DNA of 7,060 bases from CAUZEO01 sp963578625. Its GTDB lineage: Bacteria > Verrucomicrobiota > Kiritimatiellia > SLOV01. Positions within the stretch are counted from its first letter, which is position 1, and each line of letters opens with the position of its first letter. The notes beneath the pieces are model-generated. The model was not told the origin of the DNA and did no database searches. It was given only the letters and a program-made list of their open reading frames with translations. Shown here in pieces: positions 1-6,704 of the stretch. Both the position numbers and the translations under genes were made by a program. The DNA lies in NCBI GenBank assembly GCA_963578625.1, contig CAUZEO010000281.1:1-7060 (forward strand), in the 5' to 3' direction.

Positions 1-305
1 CGCCGTTCTACATGCCCCGGGAAATGCTCCTGCACCGCACCGTGGATGAGCGGACCGATATCTATGCGCTAGGGGTCACCGCCTATGAAATGGTGGTCTA
101 TCGCAAACCCTTCGGGGGCTACACCTTGGGCGAGGCTCAAGTGGCGCAGGCCGATTTGACGACGCTTCCGGATTTGCTGGCAAGCAACAGCGACGGCGTG
201 ACCACCGAACTCCAACAGGTCATTTTCAAATGCCTTGCGAAGGAACCGGCGGCAAGGTATCCTTCAATGGGTCTGGTCCAAAAGGCTTTGGAGAGCCTCA
301 TATGA
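1..305 (+). CDS. Ser/Thr protein kinase (Hanks type), C-terminal fragment
   Basis: This is the 3' end of a protein kinase gene that begins before the window; the reading frame starts at base 3 and stops with TGA at 303-305. About 100 residues of the C-lobe are visible. The segment PFYMPREML corresponds to subdomain VIII (usual form TPxYMAPE). DERTDIYALGVTAYEMV is subdomain IX, with its conserved Asp and Gly. CLAKEPAARYPSM carries the conserved Arg of subdomain XI. Such kinases transfer the ATP gamma-phosphate to Ser or Thr of target proteins. The catalytic HRD and DFG motifs lie outside the window, so activity cannot be judged. The protein ends directly after the kinase fold, with no C-terminal membrane helix, PASTA or other sensor domain, so this end looks cytosolic. 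The stop overlaps the start of the L,D-transpeptidase gene (ATGA), implying one transcript and coupled translation. The family call is firm; the substrate is unknown. Confidence 0.9.
   Translation, partial: PFYMPREMLLHRTVDERTDIYALGVTAYEMVVYRKPFGGYTLGEAQVAQADLTTLPDLLASNSDGVTTELQQVIFKCLAKEPAARYPSMGLVQKALESLI
290..293 (+). promoter_or_regulatory. Ribosome binding site setting the start at 302
   Basis: A GGAG sequence lies 8 nt upstream of the ATG at 302, inside the end of the kinase gene. With the ATGA stop/start overlap it favours 302 as the start of the L,D-transpeptidase gene over the in-frame ATG at 230. Starting at 230 would overlap the kinase gene by 76 bp and add 24 residues in front of a normal-looking signal anchor. 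Confidence 0.6.
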
Positions 306-1375
306 GTGACCTTTATATTCGTCCCTATGAAACCCCGCACGTCCGGCGGCGCATTCTGTTCAGCGTCACAGGCATTGTAGTCGCTGCAATCGTTATCGGC
401 CTTCTGGTCCGCCGTGGCTGTTCCGGTGCTGATCCTGAACTCGCTGGTGAACCCGTTCCCGTGGAGGAGGATCCCCGCATCGAGAAGCTCCTCGGAGCCC
501 AGTCCAATGCTCAGAAACCGGAGGATATGGAGCAGGCAACGCCACAGGAACCCGAGGCTCCCGTCCGTGAAACCGCGCCAAAAACGGGAGCGAAGAAAGT
601 GAAGCCTGCGCCAAAGCAGCGAGATTCAGGAGCTGCTGACGCGGCGACCGTGCGGCAACCGGCCGACGACAACTCCGGGGTCCGCCTCCTGGCGGCCGCC
701 ATGAAACACCGCGAGACTGGAAATCTGTTGAAGGCAAAAGACGTCGCGCTGCGCACGCTGGACCTGTCGAAATCGGAGGAAACCTTGCAGCGGGCTCGGA
801 AGCTCCTGGGTGAAATCAACATTGAATTGATTACCACGCCCCACGTCATGCCGGAGAAAGCCGACTACACGGTAAAATCCGGCGACACGCTCGCCGCACT
901 GGCAAAAAAGCACGGCACGACAGTCGGATTGATCCAACGAGGAAACAACATCGCCGGAGCAATGATTCGGATCGGGGATCGCCTCCGGATTTTCAGCGGA
1001 TCGTTTTCCATGCGGATCGACAAATCGACCAACATTCTGGATCTGTACCTGAACGAAAATTTTTTCAAGCGGTACCGGGTCGGAACCGGCGAATACAACC
1101 GCACCCCGGTCGGGAAATTCACGATCACGGACCGAATCCCAGAGCCCACCTGGTGGAAACCGAACGGGAAGGCGGTGCCTTTCGGCGATCCGGAGAACCA
1201 GTTGGGAACGCATTGGTTGTCGATCAGCATTCGGGGCTACGGAATTCACGGAACCTGGGAACCGGAAACCATCGGCAAACAGGCCAGCGCCGGATGCGTC
1301 CGACTGCTCAATGAAAACATCGAAGAGCTCTACACAATACTTCCGATCGGTACCGAGGTTGTTATTCAGGACTGA
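302..1375 (+). CDS. LysM-containing L,D-transpeptidase (YkuD family), membrane anchored
   Basis: The protein has 357 residues from the ATG at 302. A short cytoplasmic N-terminus (1-17, ending in RRR) is followed by one membrane helix at about 18-36. A Pro/Ala/Glu/Lys-rich linker runs to about 125. A TPR-like helical segment covers about 126-178, a LysM peptidoglycan-binding domain about 188-231 (DYTVKSGDTLAALAKKHG), and a YkuD catalytic domain extends to the C-terminus. The catalytic signature is visible: His316 in YGIHGT and Cys332 in SAGCVRL, with the usual spacing. Family members form 3-3 cross-links in peptidoglycan or attach proteins to it through an acyl-enzyme on the Cys, outside the cytoplasmic membrane. 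The gene is translationally coupled to the upstream kinase and lies 20 bp before accA. The kinase could phosphorylate the cytoplasmic N-terminus, but that is inference. Family assignment is secure; whether it cross-links or anchors is not determinable. Confidence 0.93.
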   Translation: MSDLYIRPYETPHVRRRILFSVTGIVVAAIVIGLLVRRGCSGADPELAGEPVPVEEDPRIEKLLGAQSNAQKPEDMEQATPQEPEAPVRETAPKTGAKKVKPAPKQRDSGAADAATVRQPADDNSGVRLLAAAMKHRETGNLLKAKDVALRTLDLSKSEETLQRARKLLGEINIELITTPHVMPEKADYTVKSGDTLAALAKKHGTTVGLIQRGNNIAGAMIRIGDRLRIFSGSFSMRIDKSTNILDLYLNENFFKRYRVGTGEYNRTPVGKFTITDRIPEPTWWKPNGKAVPFGDPENQLGTHWLSISIRGYGIHGTWEPETIGKQASAGCVRLLNENIEELYTILPIGTEVVIQD

Positions 1376-1395
1376 CTCCCCCAGAAAGACATCGC

Positions 1396-2463
1396 ATGTA
1401 TCCCAAACACCTACTCCCTTTCGAAAAACCAATTGGCGACCTTCAATCCAAGCTGGATGAGATGCGGACCGCATCCGCGGAAAGCTCCGACATCGACTTC
1501 TCAAAGGAAATCGAGCGGATGCAGAAAAAAATCGAGGAGACGCGCAAGAATATCTACTTGAATCTGACTGCGTGGCAGCGCGTCCAGGTAGCGCGTCACC
1601 TGAATCGACCGTACTTTTTGGATTACGTCGAACACGTGTGCGAGGACTTCGTCGAATTGCGCGGGGACCGGGCGTACGGGGATGACAAGGCGGTTATCGG
1701 CGGATTCGCAACGATCGCGGGACGACGCGTCATGCTGATAGGCACGCAAAAGGGGCGTGGCACAAAATCAAATCTTGTGCGTAATTTCGGATGTCCGCAC
1801 CCGGAAGGATATCGGAAAGCCCTGCGCCTAATGAAGCTGGCCGACCGGTTTGGCCTTCCAATTGTGACCCTGATCGACACCAAGGGCGCGTACGCCGGAA
1901 TCGAATCGGAGGAGCGGCACGTGGCGGAAGCCATTGCAGTGAATCTTCGCGAAGCATTTACTTTTAAAGTGCCGATGCTCGCGGTGATAACCGGAGAGGG
2001 TGGCAGTGGCGGAGCATTGGGAATCGGCCTCGCCAACCGGGTGCTGGTCATGGAAAACGCATACTTCTCCGTGATCACTCCGGAAGGTTGCGCCGCCATT
2101 CTTTGGAAGGACCGCGAATTCACGGAGCAGGCCGCCGAAGCACTTCGGCTCACCGCCAAGGATCTTCTGGAATTGGAAATCACGGATGGCGTGGTGCCCG
2201 AGCCTTTCGGCGGTGCGCATAACGACCTCGAGGAGTCCGCACGGATGCTGAAGAAGGCGATTGTCGATTGCCTGGATTCGCTGACAAAGATGTCCGCCGA
2301 AGAATTAATCGAGGATCGATATAAAAAATACCGGGCAATGGGCCGGTTCGAGGAAGACATCGCCACCATGGCGGAGGCCGGCAATAATGGTGACGCTCCG
2401 GATGAAGAAAGCGAAGATTCGGACTCCGGCGGAATCGACGGAGACGAGACTAGTCCTCACTGA
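1396..2463 (+). CDS. accA: Acetyl-CoA carboxylase carboxyltransferase subunit alpha
   Basis: With AccD, AccA forms the carboxyltransferase that moves the carboxyl group from carboxybiotin on AccB to acetyl-CoA, giving malonyl-CoA for fatty acid synthesis in the cytoplasm. The 355-residue product opens with the typical LPFEKPIGDLQSKLDEM segment and a coiled stretch. The family core follows: ELRGDRAYGDDKAVIGG, QKGRGTK, PHPEGYRKALRLMKLADRFG, GEGGSGG at 200-206 and PEGCAAILWKD from 229. Two family-typical prolines are replaced: the usual IDTPGAYPG reads IDTKGAYAG at 160-168. The C-terminus carries an acidic, low-complexity tail (about 321-355) beyond the usual length of about 320 residues. The gene lies 20 bp after the L,D-transpeptidase, probably in the same operon, with only a weak ribosome site (AGAAAG) before the ATG. 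Its last 7 bp overlap the end of the convergent gene. AccD, AccB and AccC are not in the window. Confidence 0.96.
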   Translation: MYPKHLLPFEKPIGDLQSKLDEMRTASAESSDIDFSKEIERMQKKIEETRKNIYLNLTAWQRVQVARHLNRPYFLDYVEHVCEDFVELRGDRAYGDDKAVIGGFATIAGRRVMLIGTQKGRGTKSNLVRNFGCPHPEGYRKALRLMKLADRFGLPIVTLIDTKGAYAGIESEERHVAEAIAVNLREAFTFKVPMLAVITGEGGSGGALGIGLANRVLVMENAYFSVITPEGCAAILWKDREFTEQAAEALRLTAKDLLELEITDGVVPEPFGGAHNDLEESARMLKKAIVDCLDSLTKMSAEELIEDRYKKYRAMGRFEEDIATMAEAGNNGDAPDEESEDSDSGGIDGDETSPH

Positions 2464-4554
2464 TACAGCCGGTATCCCAGCGAAATATGGTCGCCCCCGA
2501 CCGTGAACGTCGTTCGTTCCGAATTTACAAACGATTCATTGACCTCTAGTACGATCTCCGCAAATTCACCGGGCAGGATCCGGAGCGGATAAGATGCCCG
2601 GACGACCTGTGCGCCGTCCGCGAGCAGGATGAGTTCCAATGGATCTCCGAGGGTGTACCCGATGGCCGAAATGCTGCCGTCCGCGCCGGCGGTCATCGCC
2701 TCAGCCGTCGGCACAGTTTGCAGGATCAACGTTGCTGCTTGTCCTGGCCGCGTCCTCATCGAAAACGTTTCAGATCCGATCAAGACACGACCGACTGCTA
2801 CTCGCCGATCACCGTCAACGGTCCTGTCGATTGCAAACGGCTGCAGCCTGGTGAGCGGGCGTCTGGAGTAGGTTGAGTATTCGTGGGACAACTCGTCGGC
2901 CGCGAAGCCGACATCGAGGCGATCGATCGGTTCCAATCCCGCCACGGCATCCCTGCCGTGCAGGGTGAAGAGTCCTTCCGGGGCTGAAATCGGGGTCCAG
3001 TCTGTGGCATATAACGCGAAACGGGAATCGGAGCCTATACCCGAAGTCTGCTCGGACAAGATGTCGCCGATCAGGGGACCGAAGCCGGGCGTGTTTGTCC
3101 TCGACGACTGGACAAACCAATAATCGAACCGGATATCTTCCCGGTGCTTGAGCAATTCGATATTCTCGAGCATGTGTGTGCGCGGCACAAAGTGCGGTGT
3201 CACAATGCCGGAGACGTTCAAAACTTCGCGACCGGGCATGTAATAAGCAACTCCGGACCCGTTCATCACGCCGATCGTGGCATTTTCGGAAAGCTGCGCG
3301 TGGACCATCCTTGCGAATTCTATGCGGTCGGAAACTTCGAGCTTCTGCACGATAAACTGGGAAATGAAGAACACGAATCCCACGATCTGAAATCCGATCA
3401 TCAGGGTTAAGGCGCCCTGGAAGGCGCGTCTGCCGGCCTGTTCCGACACGGTTCGGCCGACCCAGGAACACACGGAGGTCAGGCCGATTGCAATGTATGC
3501 GATGTAGACCGGCATCCACCATCCGAAGTAGCGGTCAAACATCAAGCCCTGCCATCCGCTCATCGAGACCAGCCCCACGGAGACCAGGATGGCAGCAAGA
3601 AACCAGCCTTCCATCAACGAACGGCCGGCCTGATGCCAGGATCGAGACAACACGCCAAGAATGAAACACGCGAAGCCGGCGAGCGGAAGCATGTACATCG
3701 AGCGTGACCCGGGGTCGGTCCCCACGAATACATGCAGAAAGATTTTCATCAAGTCCTTACAGGTTTCAAGCACGGCGCCGATGAACGGGAGCTGGTTAAA
3801 ATGGCCTTTGAGATGCACCGAGTGAAATTCGGAGGTTCCGGTCAGCGCGTAGTTGAGCCCCAGGACACAACATGCCGCAACGATTCCCAGCCCACCCGCA
3901 ATGAGCCAGTGCTTCGATTCCGACCTGGCGCCTGGAATGAACCGGGCAGCGCAACCGGTAAGAAACAACAGGCCCGCCAGGACCATGCCCTCGGGCCGGC
4001 AAAGGGCCGCGAGAACGATGAACACCGACAGGGAAACGGCTCGCCCCCGCAGGGCCGACGCGAACGCAGCCAGGGCAAACACGGTAAGGAGCGAGATATC
4101 GGACTCCCCCAGCGCAGCCAGAATGAAATGTCCGCTGAGACAGGTGAGGATCAATGCCGGCACTACCGCATCGCGCCGCAGTTCTTTCACAATCGCGACC
4201 ACCAGCACCAGCGAGAGCGTGTAGTAGATCACGCCAAGCGCAAAATTCGCGACCGAGAGCCACTCGCCCCGCGCGCCCAGAGCGTACAGGATAGCCAGCG
4301 AGGCAGGATAAAGGTGGCTCGTACTGCCGGTCGACGCCCCCCCTCCCCTGCCCCTCGATAAACTGGTAAGGATGCCCTTGCGCGATTGCCTGGGCGTACT
4401 GGTAGTACATCATTGTGTCGGTTTGGAATGGGGTGATCACTCCGCCCGAGCTGTACAGGATATACAGCACAAAGAAGACCACGCCGACACCGAGGCCCCA
4501 GAGCACGGCGGCCAGGTACAGCGGATCGATCGTTTTCCGATCTGCGGCAGTCAT
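2457..4554 (-). CDS. Multi-pass GT-C-type glycosyltransferase-like membrane protein, frameshifted
   Basis: The gene runs from ATG at 4554 to TGA at 2459-2457 but is broken into two frames. The 5' part (4554 to about 4340) encodes a membrane helix at about 11-33 and a loop with Asp46 (FQTDTMMYYQYAQAIAQGHPYQF). After the G7 run at 4343-4337 the sensible protein continues one frame over, reading GASTGSTSHLYPASLAILYALGARG and on to the stop. Removing one base gives 698 residues. About ten hydrophobic segments, an acidic first loop, GESD (149-152) and CRPEGM (near 186-190) resemble GT-C or AftB-like sugar transferases that use polyprenyl-phosphate sugars outside the membrane. Residues from about 408 form a soluble C-terminal region of some 290 residues. 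No strong ribosome site precedes the ATG. In the 3' frame the first usable start is a GTG at 4232, inside a membrane region, so that would be a truncated product. Fold class is likely; substrate unknown. Sequencing error, pseudogene or real frameshifting are all possible. Confidence 0.72.
4337..4343 (-). other. Homopolymer (G7 on coding strand) at frameshift site
   Basis: Seven C on the + strand, followed by T and four more C (4345-4348), read as AGGGGAGGGGGGG on the coding strand. Protein similarity to the glycosyltransferase-like family passes from one frame to the next exactly here: IEGQGRGG in the upstream frame joins ASTGSTSHLYP in the downstream frame. The full span of 2098 nt is one base over a multiple of three, so a G6 run would restore a single 698-residue frame. 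Confidence 0.7.
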
Positions 4555-4740
4555 TAGCGAGATTACAAATGCCTCACGCAGGGCCTTGGTCCCGGCGCAC
4601 GTTTCCCTCTCCCTGACAATGCCGGCAATCGTGGCTCAGCTCAGGTCAACGGCGAAGTCGTAGCGTGGGCATCCTGCCCGTGGCCCACGAAACCGCAAGC
4701 CGTGCTGGCCCGCATCCATCAGATCCGGTAGAGTACATCG
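4555..4740. promoter_or_regulatory. Divergent intergenic region (186 bp)
   Basis: This gap separates two genes that start away from each other, the glycosyltransferase-like gene (-) and the SAM-dependent transferase-like gene (+), so promoters for both should lie here. A TTGACC on the minus strand (4650-4645) resembles a -35 box, but no convincing -10 follows at 16-18 bp. On the plus strand I see no clear sigma-70 pair. The region contains the inverted repeat at 4664-4689. Confidence 0.4.
4664..4689. repeat. Perfect 7-bp inverted repeat, likely dispersed intergenic repeat unit
   Basis: CGTGGGC (4664-4670) and GCCCACG (4683-4689) are perfect inverted copies around a 12-nt loop, ATCCTGCCCGTG. 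Read on the minus strand the element gives GHGQDAHAT in one frame and WATGRMPTLR in another. I recall these peptides as spurious translations of a repeat common in intergenic DNA of PVC and some other environmental phyla; this is recollection, not a search. No T-tract follows on either side, so it is not a standard intrinsic terminator. Only one copy is seen in this window. Confidence 0.5.
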
Positions 4741-5502
4741 ATGGGTTCCGCCAGATCAGAAATCCTGGAGCAGCTTTCCAGCCCGTACAACGAGGTGGTG
4801 GTGCGGCAGCACAAAAAGCGGATCGACTTCGACGTGGCCGGCGCCACCTTCGCAACCTGGCATCCTGAGAAGCTGTTGACCGGGTACTCCTGGGATGCGA
4901 TTACCGCCGCGTGCATGCTGCGGTCGACCGATCCTTCCTCGGTCCTGCTCCTCGGGCTCGCGGGCGGGACCGTCGTGCGGCAGCTCCGCGCGCTTCTGCC
5001 CCACTCAACGATTACGGCAGTTGAAATTGACGAAGAGGTAGTTGATCTGGGCCGGCGGCACATGGAACTGGGTCGCTTCGATGCCGAGATCGTCATTGGG
5101 GACGCCTACGAGTTTTTGAAATCATCCCATCGAACCTTCGATGTCGTCATCGACGACGTCTACCGGACCGGCATCGATGATGTCGAGCGTCCCTACCAGA
5201 ACGTCTGGGAATTCATCGGACGAATGTCGCACCGCGCCGGTCCGGAGGGGTTGGTGGTAGCAAACTTCGTCACCGGGCAGGGCCACCAGTTTCTCTACGA
5301 CGAGGCCGAGGCAGTCTACCGGTCCCAGTTTAAAAAGTGTGCAAAGGTTGTGCCTCCCCTGGGGTACAACACGATCCTGGTAGGCGGCGAGTCGCTCCGT
5401 GACCCTGCGACGTTAAAAGAAATGCGCTCTCGATTCGCGGCGGAGTCGGATAAAAAATGCTGGGAAAAACTGCGCATCCAAAAACTGCGAGGAAGCGCGT
5501 GA
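4741..5502 (+). CDS. Spermidine synthase-like SAM-dependent (Rossmann-fold) transferase
   Basis: The 253-residue cytosolic protein has a class I SAM-binding fold of the SpeE type. Motif I is VLLLGLAGGTVVRQL, with the glycine loop at 72-76. The acidic end of strand 2 is VEIDEEVVDLGRRH (Glu95, Asp97). IGDAYEFL (Asp121) contacts the adenine in relatives, and FDVVIDDVY (134-141) sits where spermidine synthases carry the catalytic Asp (usually DxxDP-like). The N-terminal strand region (RQHKKRIDFDVAGATF) matches the small beta-domain that precedes the Rossmann fold in SpeE. The length is shorter than typical SpeE (about 280-300), and the usual DSSDP-like loop is replaced by DDVYRTGIDD. It may therefore be a methyltransferase or another SpeE paralogue rather than a true aminopropyltransferase. 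No SpeD, arginine or ornithine decarboxylase lies nearby. The in-frame TAG at 4729-4731 makes ATG 4741 the first possible start; the ribosome site (GGTAGAG) is weak. Confidence 0.78.
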   Translation: MGSARSEILEQLSSPYNEVVVRQHKKRIDFDVAGATFATWHPEKLLTGYSWDAITAACMLRSTDPSSVLLLGLAGGTVVRQLRALLPHSTITAVEIDEEVVDLGRRHMELGRFDAEIVIGDAYEFLKSSHRTFDVVIDDVYRTGIDDVERPYQNVWEFIGRMSHRAGPEGLVVANFVTGQGHQFLYDEAEAVYRSQFKKCAKVVPPLGYNTILVGGESLRDPATLKEMRSRFAAESDKKCWEKLRIQKLRGSA

Positions 5503-5510
5503 CTCACGTA

Positions 5511-5531
5511 ACACGGATGTCCGACCCGTGT
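5511..5531. terminator. Hairpin just after the SAM-transferase gene, weak terminator candidate
   Basis: ACACGG (5511-5516) pairs perfectly with CCGTGT (5526-5531) around a 9-nt loop, beginning 8 nt after the stop codon. An alternative inner pairing is CGGA/TCCG at 5514-5523. There is no U-tract after the stem, so intrinsic termination is doubtful. It could act as a 3' end-protecting hairpin. Confidence 0.3.
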
Positions 5532-5571
5532 AGCGAAGCCCAACCAGAACCCAAGACACAGAACCACCGCC

Positions 5572-5584
5572 GTGGCTCCGCCAC
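5572..5584. repeat. Short perfect hairpin GTGGC-TCC-GCCAC
   Basis: GTGGC (5572-5576) and GCCAC (5580-5584) form a 5-bp stem with a 3-nt loop. No T-tract follows. Together with the hairpin 40 bp upstream it may be part of a REP-like intergenic element, but no second copy is visible in this window. Confidence 0.25.
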
Positions 5585-5780
5585 ATGGAAGCCCCGCGAT
5601 TCGTGATCAGGATCGTTTCGGTTCAAAGGCACCCTGGGATCATGAATAAGGCCAAAAACATCCCGGATCGGGACGAAATCGTGGGTTCGTCCACCTTCCC
5701 GGAATCCCCGGCCGATCTTCAGGGTCCGCCCGTCGATGACTGGTAGTTTCCATTCCCCTGAATTCCGAGCCCAATCCACC

Positions 5781-5809
5781 TTGCCCGTAGCCGTGAGGTG
5801 CCTTAGACT
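5781..5809 (+). promoter_or_regulatory. Sigma-70-like promoter candidate for the lipoprotein gene
   Basis: TTGCCC (5781-5786) and TAGACT (5804-5809) are separated by exactly 17 bp and each match four of six consensus bases. Transcription would start near 5816, about 30 nt before the ATG at 5848. The match is modest and could be chance, but its position, just after the hairpins and before the gene, is right. Confidence 0.3.
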
Positions 5810-5847
5810 CGCCGGCAATAAGAACTACGCGCCAGATCGACTGCAAA

Positions 5848-6651
5848 ATGATGAACCCTCTGAAACTAACCTGCATATTCTTTGTCGGCGCCCTGCTAAG
5901 CGGTTGCGGCCGGGATACAATCCCCGCGAAACCTATCGATGGTAACGCGACGAAAGTGGAGGAGCTTGAAAAACAAATTCGAGATCTTCGAGCTGTACAC
6001 GACCGGCAAACCGAAGAAATGGTTGCCGCCGTTACGCGGAAGCAGCAGGAATCGATTGCGGCGATCCAGGAGCAGAATCAACGATCTCGCGCGGAGCTGG
6101 AGTCCAAAGTCTTCGAGTTGGAACGGAAGCTGGAAGAGAAGACGTTGGAAATTGCCAGCCTGAGACGGGAAACGCCCAGCAGAAATACCGCAAACACGAT
6201 ACCTGAAGCAATTCTGCCCCCCACAATCACTCATTTTTCCCGCCCCAAGCCTGACGTTTCCGCCGACCTCGTCGTGACGGACGAAATTGAACGTGATCCG
6301 TTTCCTCTCCGCATCGTTGCCGTCTCGGGAGGAAATGTTGTAGTCGGGAAACACGCGTCTGTCCGATGGGTGGAAACAGAAGCGGAAGAGAGGGATGATT
6401 ACGGCAATTTACAAAACGTGATGGAAAAAGAAGAGTATTCCGTGAACGACTATGATTATCGGGTAGGATTTACCGCCAGCAACCTGACCGCGTCGGCGCA
6501 AACAGTACAATTCCGTGCGGGAAAAAAGTGGGCTTCGACTCGCCTCGAACCAGCCCAGGCAAAAAATCTGAAAATTGATTCCGCGGTAGGCGCCTCTCTA
6601 ATCGTTCGTGTTGGGAAAAAGAGCCGATCGTACCCCGTATCGTACAAGTAG
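5848..6651 (+). CDS. Coiled-coil lipoprotein of unknown function
   Basis: I do not recognise this 267-residue family. The N-terminus is a lipoprotein signal: a short charged start (MMNPLK), a hydrophobic stretch and the lipobox LLSGC with the lipidated Cys at 20, so the mature protein should be membrane-anchored outside the cytoplasm. Residues 36-109 form one long, charged, heptad-like coiled coil (KVEELEKQIRDL through LEEKTLEIASLRRE). A Pro-rich linker follows (about 110-145). The C-terminal part (about 150-267) looks like a beta-rich domain, with alternating patterns such as LRIVAVSGGNVVVGKHASVRWVE and YRVGFTASNLTASAQTVQF, and a very acidic insert near 172-195. No enzymatic motif is seen. 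The ATG at 5848 and the next codon ATG (5851) are both possible starts; no clear ribosome site precedes either. A secreted nuclease-like gene follows after 53 bp on the same strand and may share its transcript. Confidence 0.75.
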   Translation: MMNPLKLTCIFFVGALLSGCGRDTIPAKPIDGNATKVEELEKQIRDLRAVHDRQTEEMVAAVTRKQQESIAAIQEQNQRSRAELESKVFELERKLEEKTLEIASLRRETPSRNTANTIPEAILPPTITHFSRPKPDVSADLVVTDEIERDPFPLRIVAVSGGNVVVGKHASVRWVETEAEERDDYGNLQNVMEKEEYSVNDYDYRVGFTASNLTASAQTVQFRAGKKWASTRLEPAQAKNLKIDSAVGASLIVRVGKKSRSYPVSYK

Positions 6652-6704
6652 ACCTTCGAAGCCGCGGTCCCTTTGCATTGAAGAGTACTCCAGCAGGCAG
6701 CGGC

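Larger units (their letters stand above)
5503..5847. other. Intergenic region without a convincing gene (345 bp)
   Basis: Nothing on the plus strand looks coding. On the minus strand 5818-5504 is open for 104 codons, but it has only a TTG start, no ribosome site, no recognisable motif and no in-frame ATG. I do not call it a gene, although a degraded gene remnant is possible. The region contains two small hairpins near the end of the upstream gene and a sigma-70-like promoter candidate in front of the lipoprotein gene. Confidence 0.5.

Noticed and set aside
230..301. Earlier in-frame start for the L,D-transpeptidase at 230
   Set aside because: It would overlap the kinase gene by 76 bp and add 24 residues before a normal signal anchor. 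ATG 302 has a GGAG ribosome site and a coupled ATGA junction.
626..1504. Minus-strand open frame of 292 codons
   Set aside because: It lies antisense to the L,D-transpeptidase and the start of accA, whose motifs are unmistakable. Its translation has no recognisable domain and reflects codon bias of the real genes.
1623..2384. Minus-strand open frame of 253 codons inside accA
   Set aside because: It is fully antisense to the conserved core of accA and its composition (Ser/Arg/Pro-rich) is typical of an antisense shadow.
3796..4336. Continuation of the upstream glycosyltransferase frame after the G7 run (to 252 residues)
   Set aside because: After IEGQGRGG the chain becomes Arg/Gly/Cys-rich without membrane pattern, while the neighbouring frame carries the expected STGSTSHLYP and membrane helices. 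It is out-of-frame readthrough, not a real C-terminus.
3732..4361. Plus-strand open frame of 209 codons
   Set aside because: It is antisense to the membrane glycosyltransferase-like gene. The Arg/Gln/Glu-rich translation is what the reverse of hydrophobic codons gives, and it has no domain.
5605..5635. Possible tRNA T-arm (GGTTCAAAGG)
   Set aside because: The flanking bases do not pair as a T-stem, and no acceptor, D-arm or anticodon arm can be placed around it.
5736..5945. Plus-strand open frame of 69 codons
   Set aside because: It overlaps the start of the lipoprotein gene in another frame, has no ribosome site, and its translation is featureless.
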